Shown: positions 11,501 through 21,919 of the stretch, one piece after another | Layout: each line of letters starts with the position of its first letter | Position numbering within the stretch: position 1 is the first letter of the stretch | NCBI GenBank assembly: GCA_023512835.1 | Contig: CM042092.1 | Location: 29,957,543-30,021,542 of the forward strand | Length of the DNA: 64,000 nt | Reading direction: 5' to 3' | Source: Taxillus chinensis | Taxonomy: Eukaryota; Streptophyta; Magnoliopsida; Santalales; Loranthaceae | The notes under the pieces: generated by a model | Database searches by the model: none | What the model saw: only the letters and a program-made list of their open reading frames with translations | Told to the model about the DNA's origin: nothing | Program-made: the position numbers and the translations under genes

Positions 11501-11629
11501 ATGCCGGTCGTGCACCGGTGAGAGACCGGCTCGTCGGTGGCGGGCCAGCCAAGCGAGATCCGGTCGGACCCGACCTCGGGGAGGCCGGAGCGGCGCCAAG
11601 GCTGGAGGCAACCTTAGCGGGAAGCGTCC

Positions 11630-12010
11630 GGTGAGTGAGCCGACTAGTGGCACGGGCCAAGGAAGGGTGTTTGCGCTGGAGGCGACATACCAGGGAGGAG
11701 GCGAGCTACCACCCCCACCAGTGAGGGTGGAGCGGGACCATCGGTGGTTAGAGGTACCCTCTGATCTCCCGTACCTTAGCTTTTCTTTCGATACGGGTGC
11801 ATCGTGTTCGTTTGTTCTGAGCCTGTGATAGATAGTTTGGGGTTGCTGTGTGGAGGCCGCAGGCCCTAGTTGTGGAGTCTCCGGTGGGAGGCATGATAGA
11901 GGTACGACGAGTGTGTCGTGGTGTGTTAACCATAGGAGAGGTGGAGCTGCGTGACTTGCTGTGATGCCTTTGAGGGCGTTGACCGATCTTGGGTATGGAT
12001 TGGCTATGGC
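11630..12010 (+). pseudogene. Element A aspartic protease, broken
   Basis: The retroviral-type aspartic protease cuts the Gag-Pol polyprotein. The active-site text FDTGASCSFV is readable at about 11788-11817 (Asp-Thr-Gly). The domain ends near 11990 with GMDWL, the conserved linker into RT in this lineage. Frameshifts separate the two. The order gag-protease-RT fits the gypsy layout. Confidence 0.75.
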
Positions 12011-12149
12011 TTTCCGAGGCCAAGATAGATTGTTATCGGCGGCGTGTGTCCTTGTGACACCGCAGGGGACCTCTGCACCCTGCGGGGGAGTGGGATTGTG
12101 AGGCAAGTCGGGTGGGCCGGTGTTGGACCGTGGGGTGCCATTACCCACA

Positions 12150-13590
12150 GGTTGGCAGCCCGACCTTTCTTTGAGGAGGGTAAGGTGGAAAAGAGGGTGT
12201 GGCCCGTGTTGTGGACCAATTTCGGGATGTTTTCCCGGCGGTTGAGGAGTTTGCCACCAAGAGGAGTGTGGAGTTCACCGTCGAGTTGGTGCCGGGACAG
12301 GTCCAATTTCCCAAGTAGCGTATCGTATGGGGCCGGCCGAGCCGAGGGAGCTTCAGAGGCAAATCGAGGAGTTGGTGGGCCAGGGGTATATCGGACCAAG
12401 TACCTCACTGGGGTGCTCCGGTGCTCTTTGCTAAGAAGGGGATGGCGCGCTTCGTCTCTGCATCGACTACGGAAGCTGGATTCGATGGCTGTGAAGAACA
12501 AGTACCCGTTGCCTCGGATAGATGACCTGTTTGACCAATTGAGTGGGGCCCGGTGGTTTTCCAAGATAGATTACGGTCGGGGTATCACCCACTCGGGGTT
12601 AGGGAGGAGGACATCCTAAGACGGCTTTTCGGTGCGGTATGGGCATTATGAGTGGGTAGTGATGCCTTTCGGGCTCACTATGCGCCAGCGTGTTCATGCA
12701 TTTGATGAACCAAGTCTTGCCCCATACTTAGACTGTTCGTGGTGGTGTTTATCGATGACATCTTGGTGTATTCCAAGACCGAGAGGGAGCACGTGGAGCA
12801 CTTGGCAACAGTGTTGCAAACCTTGAGGGACCGGAATAGTTGGCTTGCTAAGTGTGAGTTTTGGGTAGGAGGTTCACTTTCTTGGCCATGTGGTGTCGGT
12901 GAGGGAGTTAGGGTGGACCCGGCCAAGATTGAGGCCGTGGCTCGTGGGCAAGGCCAACCAACGTTTTGAGATCCGTAGTTTTCTTGGCTTGGCGGGGTAC
13001 TATCGTCGTTTTGTAGAGGGGTTCTCCGCTTGGCGCCGCCTATGACAGCGTTGACTCGGAAGGGCGTGAAGTTTGAGTGGACGGACAAGTGCCGGCGGGC
13101 GTTTGAGACTCTCAAAACCCGTTTGACCCCCGCACCGTGTTGAGGTTGCCTAGGGAGGATATTCCGTATGAGGTGTCTTGTGATGCGTCCGGGGTTGGTT
13201 TGGGGTGTGTGCTTATGCGGGGGCACGGTGTGGTAGCTTATGGGTCAAGGCGGGAGGCCTCCTGAGCGAATATCCTACTCATGACCTTGAGTTAGGCTCT
13301 TTTCGTACTTCGCCCCGAAGAGTTGGCGGACTACCTCTTGGGGGAAAAGTTTGTGGTGTTCTCGGATCACAAGAGCCTTCAGACATCTTTACTCGAAGGA
13401 CTTGAATTTGAGGCAAAGGAGATGGGTGGAGTATTTGCGGACCTTTGATTTTACTCTTGCCCATACCCCGGGCAAGGGTAATGTTGTGGGCGATGCATTG
13501 AGCGAAAAAGGGAAAGCTGAGGTGGCCGTGAGGGAGTGGAAGGCGATGGAGCGGTTGGCGACGTTGCGGTACGGCCGTTGTTCGTGATGG
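12150..13590 (+). pseudogene. Element A reverse transcriptase and RNase H, broken
   Basis: RT text includes [16 protein letters not shown] (about 12501-12548), [14 protein letters not shown] (from about 12640) and the catalytic [10 protein letters not shown] (FIDD at 12748-12759), which keeps both Asp residues of the YxDD motif. RNase H text includes CDASGVGLGCVLM (near 13180), FSDHKSLQ (near 13362), [17 protein letters not shown] (near 13389) and HTPGKGNVVGDAL (near 13465). RT copies the element RNA to DNA and RNase H removes the RNA strand. The pieces lie in different frames, so this is a pseudogene. Confidence 0.85.
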
Positions 13591-13599
13591 TGGGACGGC

Positions 13600-14935
13600 C
13601 TGCGTCCTTTGGTGGTAGTGCCTGAGTTGTACCAGCGCGTCCGGGAGGAACAGTTGGGTGACATTGAGTGTGAGGTTCTCCGTGCCCGTATTGAGGCTGG
13701 GGAGCTATCTGGGGACCGGACGAGGGTCCCGAGCATGAGTTGTCATTTCAGGGGCGGTTGGTAGTAGCTTCTTCCCTCGGGGATGAGGTGATGAGGGAGT
13801 TTCACCAATCTAGGGTTCTGTGCATCCAGGGGGTACGAAGATGTACCATGCGCTGGGACATTTTTGGTGGCCTGGGATGAAACGCGTGTGGCTGCCTTTG
13901 TTTCGCGGTGCCTCACGTGTCGGCAGGTGAAGGCCGAGCATCGGCGGCCGGCGGGCATGTTACGCCCTTGCCCATAGCTGGAGTGGAAGTGGGACCATTC
14001 GCGATGGACTTTGTGGTGGTCTTCCACCCACCACCGGGAGGAAGGACATGAACGAGATTGTGAGCGCATGGGGTACCATCTCGGTTGTCTCGACCGGATT
14101 CGAGGTTCACTTCCGTTTGGGGGCCGGTTTGCAGGAGGCTTGGGAACCAAGCTTCACTTGAGTACAGCCTTTCACCCTGAGACGGACGGTCGGGGGGCGG
14201 ACGAATCGGACCATGGAGGACATGTTACGGGCCGTGTGTTAGATTTCGGGGTTCGTGGGCAACTCACCTTCCTTTGGTGGAGTTTGCCACAACAACGGCC
14301 TATCGCGCATCCATTGGGATGCTCCTTTTGAGGCGTTGTACGGACGGCCGTGTCGATCACCCCGTGTTGGGCCGAGGTAGGAGAGGCAGCCCTCTTGGGG
14401 CCACGGTTGGTTCAAGAGGCTGCCGAGAAGGTCAAGTTGATTCGTCGGCGTTTGTTGTCGGCTCGTAGTCGGCGAAATCTTATGCGGATCAGCGGGGCAC
14501 CTTTGGAGTTTTGTGGTGATCATGTGTTCCTTCGTGTCTCTCCACGCCGTGGACATCGACGGTTTGGGCAGGTTCAAGCTATCTCCGCGGTTTATTGGCC
14601 CTTTTGAGATTCCGGATCGTGTAGGGCCGTAGCCTCCGGTAGCGACCACCGCGGGGAGTCGAGTGCACAACGTGTTTCACGTGTCCCGGTTGAGGAAGTA
14701 TCACCCTGGCCCCACTCATGTGATTGATTGGGGGCGTTGGACATTGAGGATGACATGTCCGTCATTGAGGCCCCTATCCGTATCCTAGATCGGCAAGAGA
14801 AACTTTGCGTGGTCGTGTATTCCTTTGGTTCGCGTGCTGTGGGCAGCACCGTGGCATTGAGGAGGAGACATGGGAACGGGAGTCCGTGATGCGGGAGCGC
14901 ACCGGACTTGTTCAGGACGAACAATCTTAAGCGTG
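13600..14935 (+). pseudogene. Element A integrase and chromodomain, broken
   Basis: The zinc-binding part is seen as HPGGTKMYH (with a frame break) and CLTCRQVKA between about 13815 and 13935. Core text includes [13 protein letters not shown] near 14153-14190 and the ALYGRP region near 14333. Downstream are [11 protein letters not shown] (near 14537) and a degraded chromodomain (about 14755-14930) with IRILDR and EEETWERES. Integrase inserts the cDNA; the chromodomain in this lineage steers it to methylated-histone chromatin (family knowledge). Several frameshifts, many at CAG or CTG, break it. Confidence 0.8.
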
Positions 14936-15241
14936 GGAGGTGGTGTTGGCCAAGGGATAGTGATGTTTCCTTGTGATGTGTTTTCTTGTATTAGTTGATG
15001 TATTTGTATTGTCTTTTAAAGACATGTGTTCTTATTTGTGATGTGCTTTGAAATGTGTATTCGTGCCATGTGAACATGTGTTCGTGCATTATTGTGGTTA
15101 TGGATTATGGTGGTACTATTATGTCTTTGTTGTCTGTGTGTGGTGTATGACCCTTTGGGTGTTGTGGCTTGCCGGGTGGCAAATGGGTAGTTTGTGGTTG
15201 TTTTCCTCGTATGTCATTTCTTTTCGAGGACGAAAAGTCTT
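14936..15241 (+). other. Element A 3' noncoding region
   Basis: TG-rich sequence lies between the chromodomain and the purine tract. It holds TTTTCGAGGACGAAAAGTC near 15220, a phrase also found before the purine tract of C, and in variant form in D. No gene is seen. Confidence 0.6.
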
Positions 15242-15253
15242 AAGGGGAGAGGA
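15242..15253 (+). other. Element A polypurine tract
   Basis: AAGGGGAGAGGA lies before the 3' LTR, with only the TG of the LTR after it. It is the usual RNase H-resistant primer for plus-strand DNA synthesis. Confidence 0.85.
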
Positions 15254-15521
15254 TGTAAGGACCCGTACCTTGAGTTAGTCGGTTTGCCTCCCGAGTAGAG
15301 TTTTCTAGATTTTGACCTAGTAGTTGGACTCCAATGAATTCACGTGCAAAAGGAAAAGATGCTTAATGATGTCCTCTATCTACCACGAAGTTTCAGACCA
15401 AATGGACATGTATGTGAGGTGCACGTGATATGGGTCCAATTCACGGCAAGTGTAATTGTCTTCCAAATGATGCAAGGAGGCTGGGGGTGAAGTTTGAGAG
15501 CATTTGGAGTTCTATGGAGTT

Positions 15522-15546
15522 GCACGTGAATTGGGAATTCACGTGC
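15522..15546. repeat. G-box hairpin in the element A LTR
   Basis: GCACGTGAATT, three G, then AATTCACGTGC: two perfect 11-base arms with a 3-base loop, each holding CACGTG. Similar hairpins are in the LTRs of C and F and in the F internal cassette. Confidence 0.85.
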
Positions 15547-15672
15547 AAATTGGCGTCCATATTTTTGCATGGTTCCCTTGGTTTTGACATTCTAAGGAAC
15601 TTTCTCCAAAGGACCATGTTGAAATTCGAATATTTTGGTGTGTATGGATGTGGAAAGGTGGTAACTTGTGTG

Positions 15673-15750
15673 ATCAAAACTACGTCGTTTTGATCCTGGG
15701 ATTCACTTAATCAAAACTACGTCGTTTTGATGTGGATGGTGTCTATATAA
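15673..15750 (+). promoter_or_regulatory. Palindromic ACGT boxes and TATA in the element A 3' LTR
   Basis: Two intact 22-base copies of ATCAAAAC-TACGTC-GTTTTGAT lie at 15673-15694 and 15710-15731, followed 11 bases later by TATATAAGG. The same boxes lie upstream of TATA in C (two copies) and F (one copy). Confidence 0.65.
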
Positions 15751-17138
15751 GGAGGGCTTGAGTTTGAGTTTAGGGTTTGGTGTTCCTTTCTCTGCTTTGC
15801 CCTGAGAGAGAGAGAGAGCTAGAGAGAGAGGGGAAGGGGAGTTGCGTTTGTCTGGGAGCATCTTGCGTGGGGAGGACAGCGTTTGGCGCGGGAGCAAGGA
15901 AGAGCTGCTTTAAGGTAGGGGTTCGTTCTTCCTAAACCCTCCCGTCCCTAGGGTCTAGGGCAGATTCTGGATCTGTTTATATATATATATGTAAATTCAT
16001 ATAGGTGTGATCTCCTATATGAATGTTGGCCTCATGGCATTTTGGTGTGGTTCGTGATCTATATGCTATATGTTTGATGAAAAGCCCGTGTGAATATAGT
16101 TATGTGTATATGCCTGCCAAGTGTTTGAAATTATGCCTGTGAGGTGTGCATGTTATGTGTTTGTGGAAATGCCGTGTGGCTGGGTTTGTGAGCTTGTGGA
16201 TATATGCATGCTAAGTGTTCGAGGTTATTCTCGTGACTAAGCATACTTAGTGTTTGATGTTTGCCGTATGGCCATGTGTGCTGCGTGTTTGCTTGTACAC
16301 CCGGTGGCCGTGAAGCCTGGGATGTTTTGTGGAACCCGGTGGTGTGGAAGCCTGGGACTTTTGTGGAACCCGGTGGGTGTGGAAGCCGGGACTGTTCTTG
16401 AAACCCGGTGGCGTGGAAGCCGGGAGTGTTTATGTACTTGCCCATGTATGAGGGGTCGGTTTATAGCCTTGTAACTATATTTGGTGGGATAATTGTATCA
16501 CGACACGGCACTTGTACACAAGGCATGTAGATACAGTGCATGGGATGGGTTGGGGAGACATGATCCCTCTGAGTGGTTGCTCACCCCTACCATGTTGTTT
16601 TCTTTTCGGGATCCTACAGGCGTTAGGTGGGACCCCAAGGTGGAAGACCTTATTTATTTAATTTGTTTATGTTATTTTTATTATGAGAATCGATGTAACC
16701 CCGGTGGGAAAGGATTTTGTTGTAATAAACTGGATTGGATTGCTTTTAATGAATATTACTTTCGAATGTTGTGGATGTTTAAAATGTTAAATTCTTGTTT
16801 TGTATCCTACCCTTTGCCCCCGTGTGGGTAAAAGGGGGTCACGTACGGTTTCCTCGGGTTGGAAATCCGGGCGTGACACCTCAAGGTCCCGAACTCCAAA
16901 TTGAGTCAAATTACAGTTATAGCGCTCAAAATGACGAGCACAACACTAAGAAAATATTATCACACTCAAATAACCAATAAACCCCAAAAAGTCAACAATC
17001 GGGTCAAATGGGGCCCCAACTCGGAATTGGGCCCAGTGCACGTCAAAATGCTCACATCGACGACTACACTACCGTCCAGATAGTTGCATTCCCATAGAAT
17101 GGCTATCTCTCAAAACTACCTAAATACAAGTCTTTACA

Positions 17139-17670
17139 GCCTATGTAACGGTGAACGAGGTAGCCTGTGTGGCAGTGAATGAGGTAGCCCATGTGGCGGG
17201 GTATGAGATAGCTTGTGTAGCGGTGGTAACTCGTGCAACTGATTTATAATTTTGTACTAATTATGTATTGTGATCACGACACAGCAGATGCGCACTCATC
17301 ATATAGATACTACGAGCATGGGATGGGTTAGGGAGATGGGATCCCTACTGAGTTGTGGTTGCTCACCCCTCCTACTGTGATTGTCTTTGTTTTCAGGTGG
17401 GACCTACAAGCATTAGGTGGGACACCAAGGTAGACAAGAGGATTTTCTTATTTGGCTATATTTTTATTTTATGAGATGTTATTTCATGACATTAATGTAA
17501 CCCAAAGTGGGGAATGATGTAAAAGATGTTTGGTATTATTAATAAATGTGTTTGGTTTTATGGATGTGTGATGTCTGTGTGGGTGGTTGTTAGCCCGACC
17601 CCTTGCCCCACCGAGTGGGTAAGGGGAGTTATGAACTAGTTTCCTCAGGTTGAAAATTTGGGGCGTGACA
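17139..17670 (+). repeat. Element B 5' LTR, right part
   Basis: It continues from 6280 after the target duplication GCCTA and ends TTGGGGCGTGACA. It opens with three imperfect copies of a 24-base unit like GTGAATGAGGTAGCCCATGT. The text CATGGGATGGGTTAGGGAGA and GGTTGCTCACCCCTCCTAC matches the equivalent LTR part of A and D, which confirms the family. Confidence 0.85.
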
Positions 17671-17690
17671 GTATGACATTAAAGTATGGT
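17671..17690 (+). other. Element B primer-binding site, decayed
   Basis: GTATGACATTAAAGTATGGTC stands where A, C and D have the TGGTATC(A)GAGCATGGTC site. Several substitutions leave it a poor match to tRNA-iMet, in keeping with an old element. Confidence 0.6.
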
Positions 17691-17723
17691 CTAGTTTACC
17701 TAGGGTTGTGGGTGGGTTATTTG

Positions 17724-19083
17724 TGTTGGATCAAACCCAGAATCTGGATGATGCGGTTAAAACCCTATATAATCTGTTTTGAGATCTTTTATGTCTATTC
17801 TAAGTTGTTGCAGAAGATAAAACTCTAAATCGGATCTTCACTCGTGTGAGCAAAGCTAAGGACAGGATATATAATCCTGATCCGGACTAACGTGAGTGTC
17901 GTTAAGCACTTGGTAAATAACCAAGTCCTCATACGGAATAAGGATCATTCGTGTGGACTAAACACTTAAAGGTATGGACTAGGAATCCGTGTCTTACACT
18001 TAAATGGACTAAGTTAAATAGATACAGAATAAGAATCCTAGTCTACATCTCACATGGAGTAAGAGAGAACTATTGCGGAATAAAAAGCTAAGTCTTCCAC
18101 TCAAGCGGACTAAGGACAAGAAGACACGGAGTAAGGAATCCGAGTCTCTCATTCATGCAGAGTAAGGAAGGACTTGTGCGGAATAAGGACCCAAGCGGAG
18201 TAAGAAATCCGAACCTTTTACTCGAGCGGCGTAAGGATGCGCTAATATGGAGTAAGCCATCCGGACCTTTTTACTCATGTGGAGTAAGGAACTCATGTGG
18301 AGTAAGGAAGCGCTGATATGGAGTAAGCCCTCCGAACCTTTCATTCATGCGGAGTAAGGAAGCATTGACACGGAATAAGGATTCCAGTATCAATTTAATA
18401 CGGAGTAAGCAACCACTAACACAGAGTAAGGATCCGAGCTTCCCTAACACGAAGTAAGGAATCTTACGACGGACTAAGAAGACGCTGCTTCACTTTATCA
18501 GCTTCGCATACAAGTCATTAGCTCGTTGTGTCCCGATGTAAGAAAGTTATGTTGAATTTCTAAGTTATCTTACACGTGGATCACACAGAGATGTGGATAG
18601 AGCCTTAAATGTAATTGGGATCACGCGAAGAAACTCAATATATAAAGTCCCAAGATTTTGAGCTCCACATCCGCAGCAATTAAAGCAGAGACATTTTCCG
18701 AGAAAAATTCAATGCTACACGGTACTCGGAAGATCCTATTCCAAGAATGTTTTCCAAGGGATGTTTACATATATTAAGCTTTGTATATTTTCATAAGTGT
18801 GCATACATGTACAAGAGCTCTTAGAGATTAAGTTGGCTAGTGTGTGAGTTATTATAAAACAAAGTGCTAGAGAGTTTTAGTAGATCAAAAAGCTTGTCAT
18901 TAGGTTTAATATGCTATTATTTTGTTGTAATTATCTTTTGATAATAAAATAGAATTCTTCCACTATCTGGTTGTCTTCCGCACTGATCTAATCTTTTAAC
19001 CAAAAAAAGTATTGTGCCAGAGAAGAAGAAGAGTTTTCGATAAGAGCCTATTCACCCCCCCTCTAGACTCCTAAGGAGCAATA
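17724..19083 (+). mobile_element. Solo LTR of the copia family of element E, about 1.36 kb
   Basis: It starts TGTTGGATCAAACCCAGAAT, the same as the E LTRs at 37950 and 63073, and ends near 19083 after GAGCCTATTCACCCCCC. It has many GGAGTAAGGAA units between about 17930 and 18480 and a TATA box TATATAAA at 18639-18646. Chromovirus B leader continues on both sides, so this is an insertion into B without an internal region. I could not find an exact target duplication; the 3' end may be off by a few bases. Confidence 0.82.
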
Positions 19084-19454
19084 GTTTACCTTTGAGTCCT
19101 TTAGAGGAGCATGGAGGGACATGCCTGATCAACATGGTCCTCTTTGAGCCTCTAAGGTATACTTGGGGTAATCCAATCCAAGAGTAGGATGTTCATGCAT
19201 TGGCATTAGGGAACTAGTTGCATTTGTTGTTTATGTGTGATTGTGTGGATAACTATCATAAGGCTTTAAATGTGCATCTTTAATATTTTGTGATAACTTG
19301 CGCATGAATCCAAGGGAAAGAACTTGTGGTATTGAGCGATGTGCTTGTGTACTTGATGCTTGTGCAATGTGGTTTAATATAGTTTAACGCATTGTGTGAT
19401 AATTCAATTGCGAATGTGTTCTGACAATTATGTTCCTTACTTCGTGTTGTAAGA

Positions 19455-19824
19455 ATACCACCGAGGAGAGTGGCTCGTGCATCCAGGGCAGTTTTTGATG
19501 AGTCATTTGCCCATGGGGGCCAGGTGTGGTGCAGCCCACTGGAGGAAATGAGTTGTTGCTAGAAGCCGCGAGAGGGCATCCGACAGGAAGTCCAAGAGCT
19601 GAGAGAGAGCATCCGGCAAGAGGTTCGGGAGGAAGTGCATCGTGAGATAGCGGCACAACAAGTGGTGCCACCACCACCACCAGTGAGGAAGTCACCTCAT
19701 GAACATGAAAGTCCGCTAGATGGCATACTAATTCATCATGTGGAGGATAATGTGGTGACGAGGTTCCAAAGGGAACAACCACCGAGATTCAGGGGAGAGA
19801 TGGACCCAGTGGTGGCTGAGCACT
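19455..19824 (+). pseudogene. gag: Element B gag, 5' part, start codon lost (ATA)
   Basis: The B leader occupies 19084-19454. Translation from 19455 gives the lineage start PPRRVARAS, but the first codon is ATA where C and D have ATG. Further on come REEVHREIAAQQVV, a proline run, VEDNVVTRFQREQPPRF and DPVVAEH, matching C and D gag. Some frame breaks occur. Gag is interrupted at 19824 by element C and resumes at 28920. An ORF that runs on into the C LTR is a chimera made by the insertion. Confidence 0.8.
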
Positions 19825-20307
19825 TGTCACGCCCGGATTTCCAACCCGAGGAAACCGGCACGTGACTCCCCTTTTACCCACACGGAGGGCAAAGGGGTTA
19901 GGATACAAACCAAGAATTTTACATTTTCAAACATCCACAACACATTCAATAAAGTAATGTTCATAAAAATATTCCAAACCAGTTTATTACAACAGAATTC
20001 TTTCCAATCCCATCCCCATTGGGTTACATCGGTTCCATAAAAGAAAACAACATAAATGGAAGAGAGTAAAATGGATAAGGTCTTCCACCTTGGTGTATCC
20101 ACCTAACGCCTGTAAGTTCCTGGAAAACAAGCAAACACAAGTAGGAGGGGTGAGCAACCACAGCTCAGTAGGGATCAAGTCTCCCCAACCCTTCCCATGC
20201 TCCTAGCGGCTACATGCATGTGCACAGGTGTAGTGACGTGTTACAATAATCTCAACAAACAGTAACCAACCACATCAGTAGTCACGATTATCCACCACAC
20301 AAAACAC

Positions 20308-20412
20308 AAGTGATTTAACCGCCTCTTCAGGCCAAGTTATTTAACCGCCTCTTCAGGCCAAGTGATTTAACCGCCTCTCAGGCAAAGTTCTTTAACCGCC
20401 TCTTCAGGCCAG
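20308..20412. repeat. 27-bp tandem repeat in the element C 3' LTR
   Basis: Four copies of a unit containing TTTAACCGCCTCTTCAGGCC follow one another. The same four copies are in the other LTR at 27623-27722. Confidence 0.85.
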
Positions 20413-20967
20413 ATACCACGATCAAGCACACCACACACACGGTCACTCAAGCATACAACCAAACACTTGGTGTGCACCCGTTCACAAGCGCACAAACCCA
20501 ATCATTCAGGCCAAAGAGCAAACACACAAAGATACATACACACACTAAACCACAAATCCAGCCACACAGGCATATTACCAAACACGTAATGGGCATATAC
20601 ATACAGCTATATTCACACAGGCATTTCATCGAACACATAGCATGTAATCCACGAATCACACCAACATGCCACTGAGGCCAACATCCATATAGGAGATCAC
20701 ACCTATATGGATTACATATTTATATATAGCGATTATAACGCACTTGCCCTGGAACCCTAGGACAGAGAAGGACTTAGGAAGAACAAACCCCTACCTTAAA
20801 GCGGATCTCCCTTGCTCCCGCGCCAAACGCCGTCCTCCCCACGCAAGATGCTCCTGGCAAAGAACCAAACAACTCCCTTTCCCTCTCTCTCTAGCTCTCT
20901 CTCTCTCTCTCGGGACGAGTGCAAAGCAAAGGAACACAAGAACCCTAAACTCAAACTCAAGCCCTCC

Positions 20968-21044
20968 TTATATAGACACCACCCACATCAAAACGACGTA
21001 GTTTTGATTAAGTAAACCCAGGATCAAAACGACGTAGTTTTGAT
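20968..21044 (-). promoter_or_regulatory. ACGT palindromes and TATA in the element C 3' LTR
   Basis: Reading on the minus strand, ATCAAAAC-TACGTC-GTTTTGAT occurs at 21044-21023 and 21008-20987, followed by TATATAAGG at about 20974. The arrangement and spacing are the same as in element A. Confidence 0.65.
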
Positions 21045-21174
21045 CACACAAGTTAGCACCTTTCCGCACCCATATAGGCCAAAATACTGGAATTTCAACA
21101 TGGTCCTTTGGAGAAAGATCATTAGAATGACAAAACCAAGGGAACCATGCAAAAATACACCTGCACGCCAATTT

Positions 21175-21200
21175 GCACGCCAATTCCCCAATTGGCGTGC
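21175..21200. repeat. Hairpin in the element C LTR U3
   Basis: GCACGCCAATT, four C, AATTGGCGTGC: two perfect 11-base arms with a 4-base loop. It is the CACGCC version of the CACGTG hairpin of element A. The second LTR copy is at 28487-28512. Confidence 0.85.
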
Positions 21201-21608
21201 AGCTCCAAATGCACTCAAACTTCACCACAAGTCTCCTTGCATCTTGTAGAGGCCTGAGGAGCAAAAATATGCTTGCACGTGAAATGGGTGAATTCACGTT
21301 CAGCTCCAAATGCTCTGAAATTTCTGTGGTAGATAGAGGACCTCATTCTAAGAAACTTTTGTTCTTGCACGCCAATTGTTTGAGGCCATCTACTAGGTCA
21401 AAAGTGAGCTCCAAGATCAGCCAAAACAGGCTTAAAACCGCCTAGAAACGCATAGCATCTTCCTAGGGCATAAATGTACGCTATCGCTTGACACATGCAC
21501 CTCTCAAAAGTCCCCTCTTGGGCTCATCTCTTACCTTAAACTTGTGTACCAACATCCAAGGTGTTTGTGGTTAACTCCTTACACACGGGTTACACACGGG
21601 TCATTACA

Positions 21609-21622
21609 TCCTCTCCCCCCTT
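21609..21622 (-). other. Element C polypurine tract
   Basis: The sense strand reads AAGGGGGGAGAGGA directly before the 3' LTR. Confidence 0.85.
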
Positions 21623-21919
21623 AAGACTTTTCGTCCTCGAAAAGAAATGACATACGAGGAAAACAAACACAAGCTACCCATTTGCCACACGGCGAGCTAC
21701 AACACCCAAATGGGTCATACACCGCACATTGTACACAATAGCACATAACATAGTGCCACCACAATCCATAACCACATGCATCACAATCTATGGAAACACA
21801 TCCACATGTCACAAATATCCATCACAAGCACATTTCATTAACACATTCAATATAAATTAAAGTCAAAAGTCGAAAGGAAATACAAATACACCAGCCAACA
21901 GCCACCCCTCCACCCTTAA

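Larger units (their letters stand above)
8359..16878 (+). mobile_element. Element A: full-length Tekay-like chromovirus, 8.5 kb, heavily frameshifted
   Basis: Two LTRs (8359-9958 and 15254-16878) bound an internal region with a primer-binding site, gag, protease, RT, RNase H, integrase, chromodomain and purine tract in gypsy order. It is inserted in the minus-strand solo LTR. CCTC lies before the left LTR (8355-8358) and CCTCA after the right LTR (16879-16883), a target duplication with the first LTR bases altered. No coding domain stays open, and many breaks are single-base losses at CAG or CTG sites compared with element C. Confidence 0.9.
15254..16878 (+). repeat. Element A 3' LTR (1625 bp)
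   Basis: It runs from TGTAAGGACCCGTACC to GGGCGTGACA. It holds a G-box hairpin (15522-15546), two palindromic ACGT boxes (15673-15694 and 15710-15731), a TATA box (15743-15750), a GA-rich leader, and a tandem of the ACCCGGTGGNGTGGAAGCC type at about 16299-16430. It is the better preserved of the two LTRs. Confidence 0.9.
6281..17138 (-). mobile_element. Minus-strand solo LTR, split by element A, perfect TSD
   Basis: Read on the minus strand it starts TGTAAAGACTTGTATTTAGG at 17138 and ends GGGGGCGTGACA at 6281. GCCTA flanks it exactly on both sides (6276-6280 and 17139-17143). The LTR pieces are 6281-8358 and 16879-17138, about 2.3 kb together; element A (8359-16878) is inserted in it. A minus-strand TATA, ATATAAATAG, lies near 8303-8312 and is followed by a GAGAGAG leader. 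The part at 7100-7450 matches, inverted, the segment 30300-30620 of the element D LTR, so it is a related chromovirus. Confidence 0.88.
19825..21608 (-). repeat. Element C 3' LTR (1784 bp)
   Basis: On the plus strand it opens TGTCACGCCCGGATTTCC and closes ACACGGGTCATTACA, so its sense strand reads TGTAATGACCC...CGGGCGTGACA. It has a tandem of about 27 bp (TTTAACCGCCTCTTCAGGCC) at 20308-20412, a GA-rich leader, TATA, two ACGT palindromes and a hairpin in U3. Confidence 0.92.

Noticed and set aside
11120..12148. 342-residue minus-strand ORF opposite element A gag and protease
   Set aside because: It is a shadow of the GC-rich plus-strand gag and protease; it has no domain and no counterpart in C or D.
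19635..19865. Plus-strand ORF ending in SRPDFQPEETGT as a possible gene
   Set aside because: It is a chimera of element B gag and the inverted LTR of element C created by insertion.
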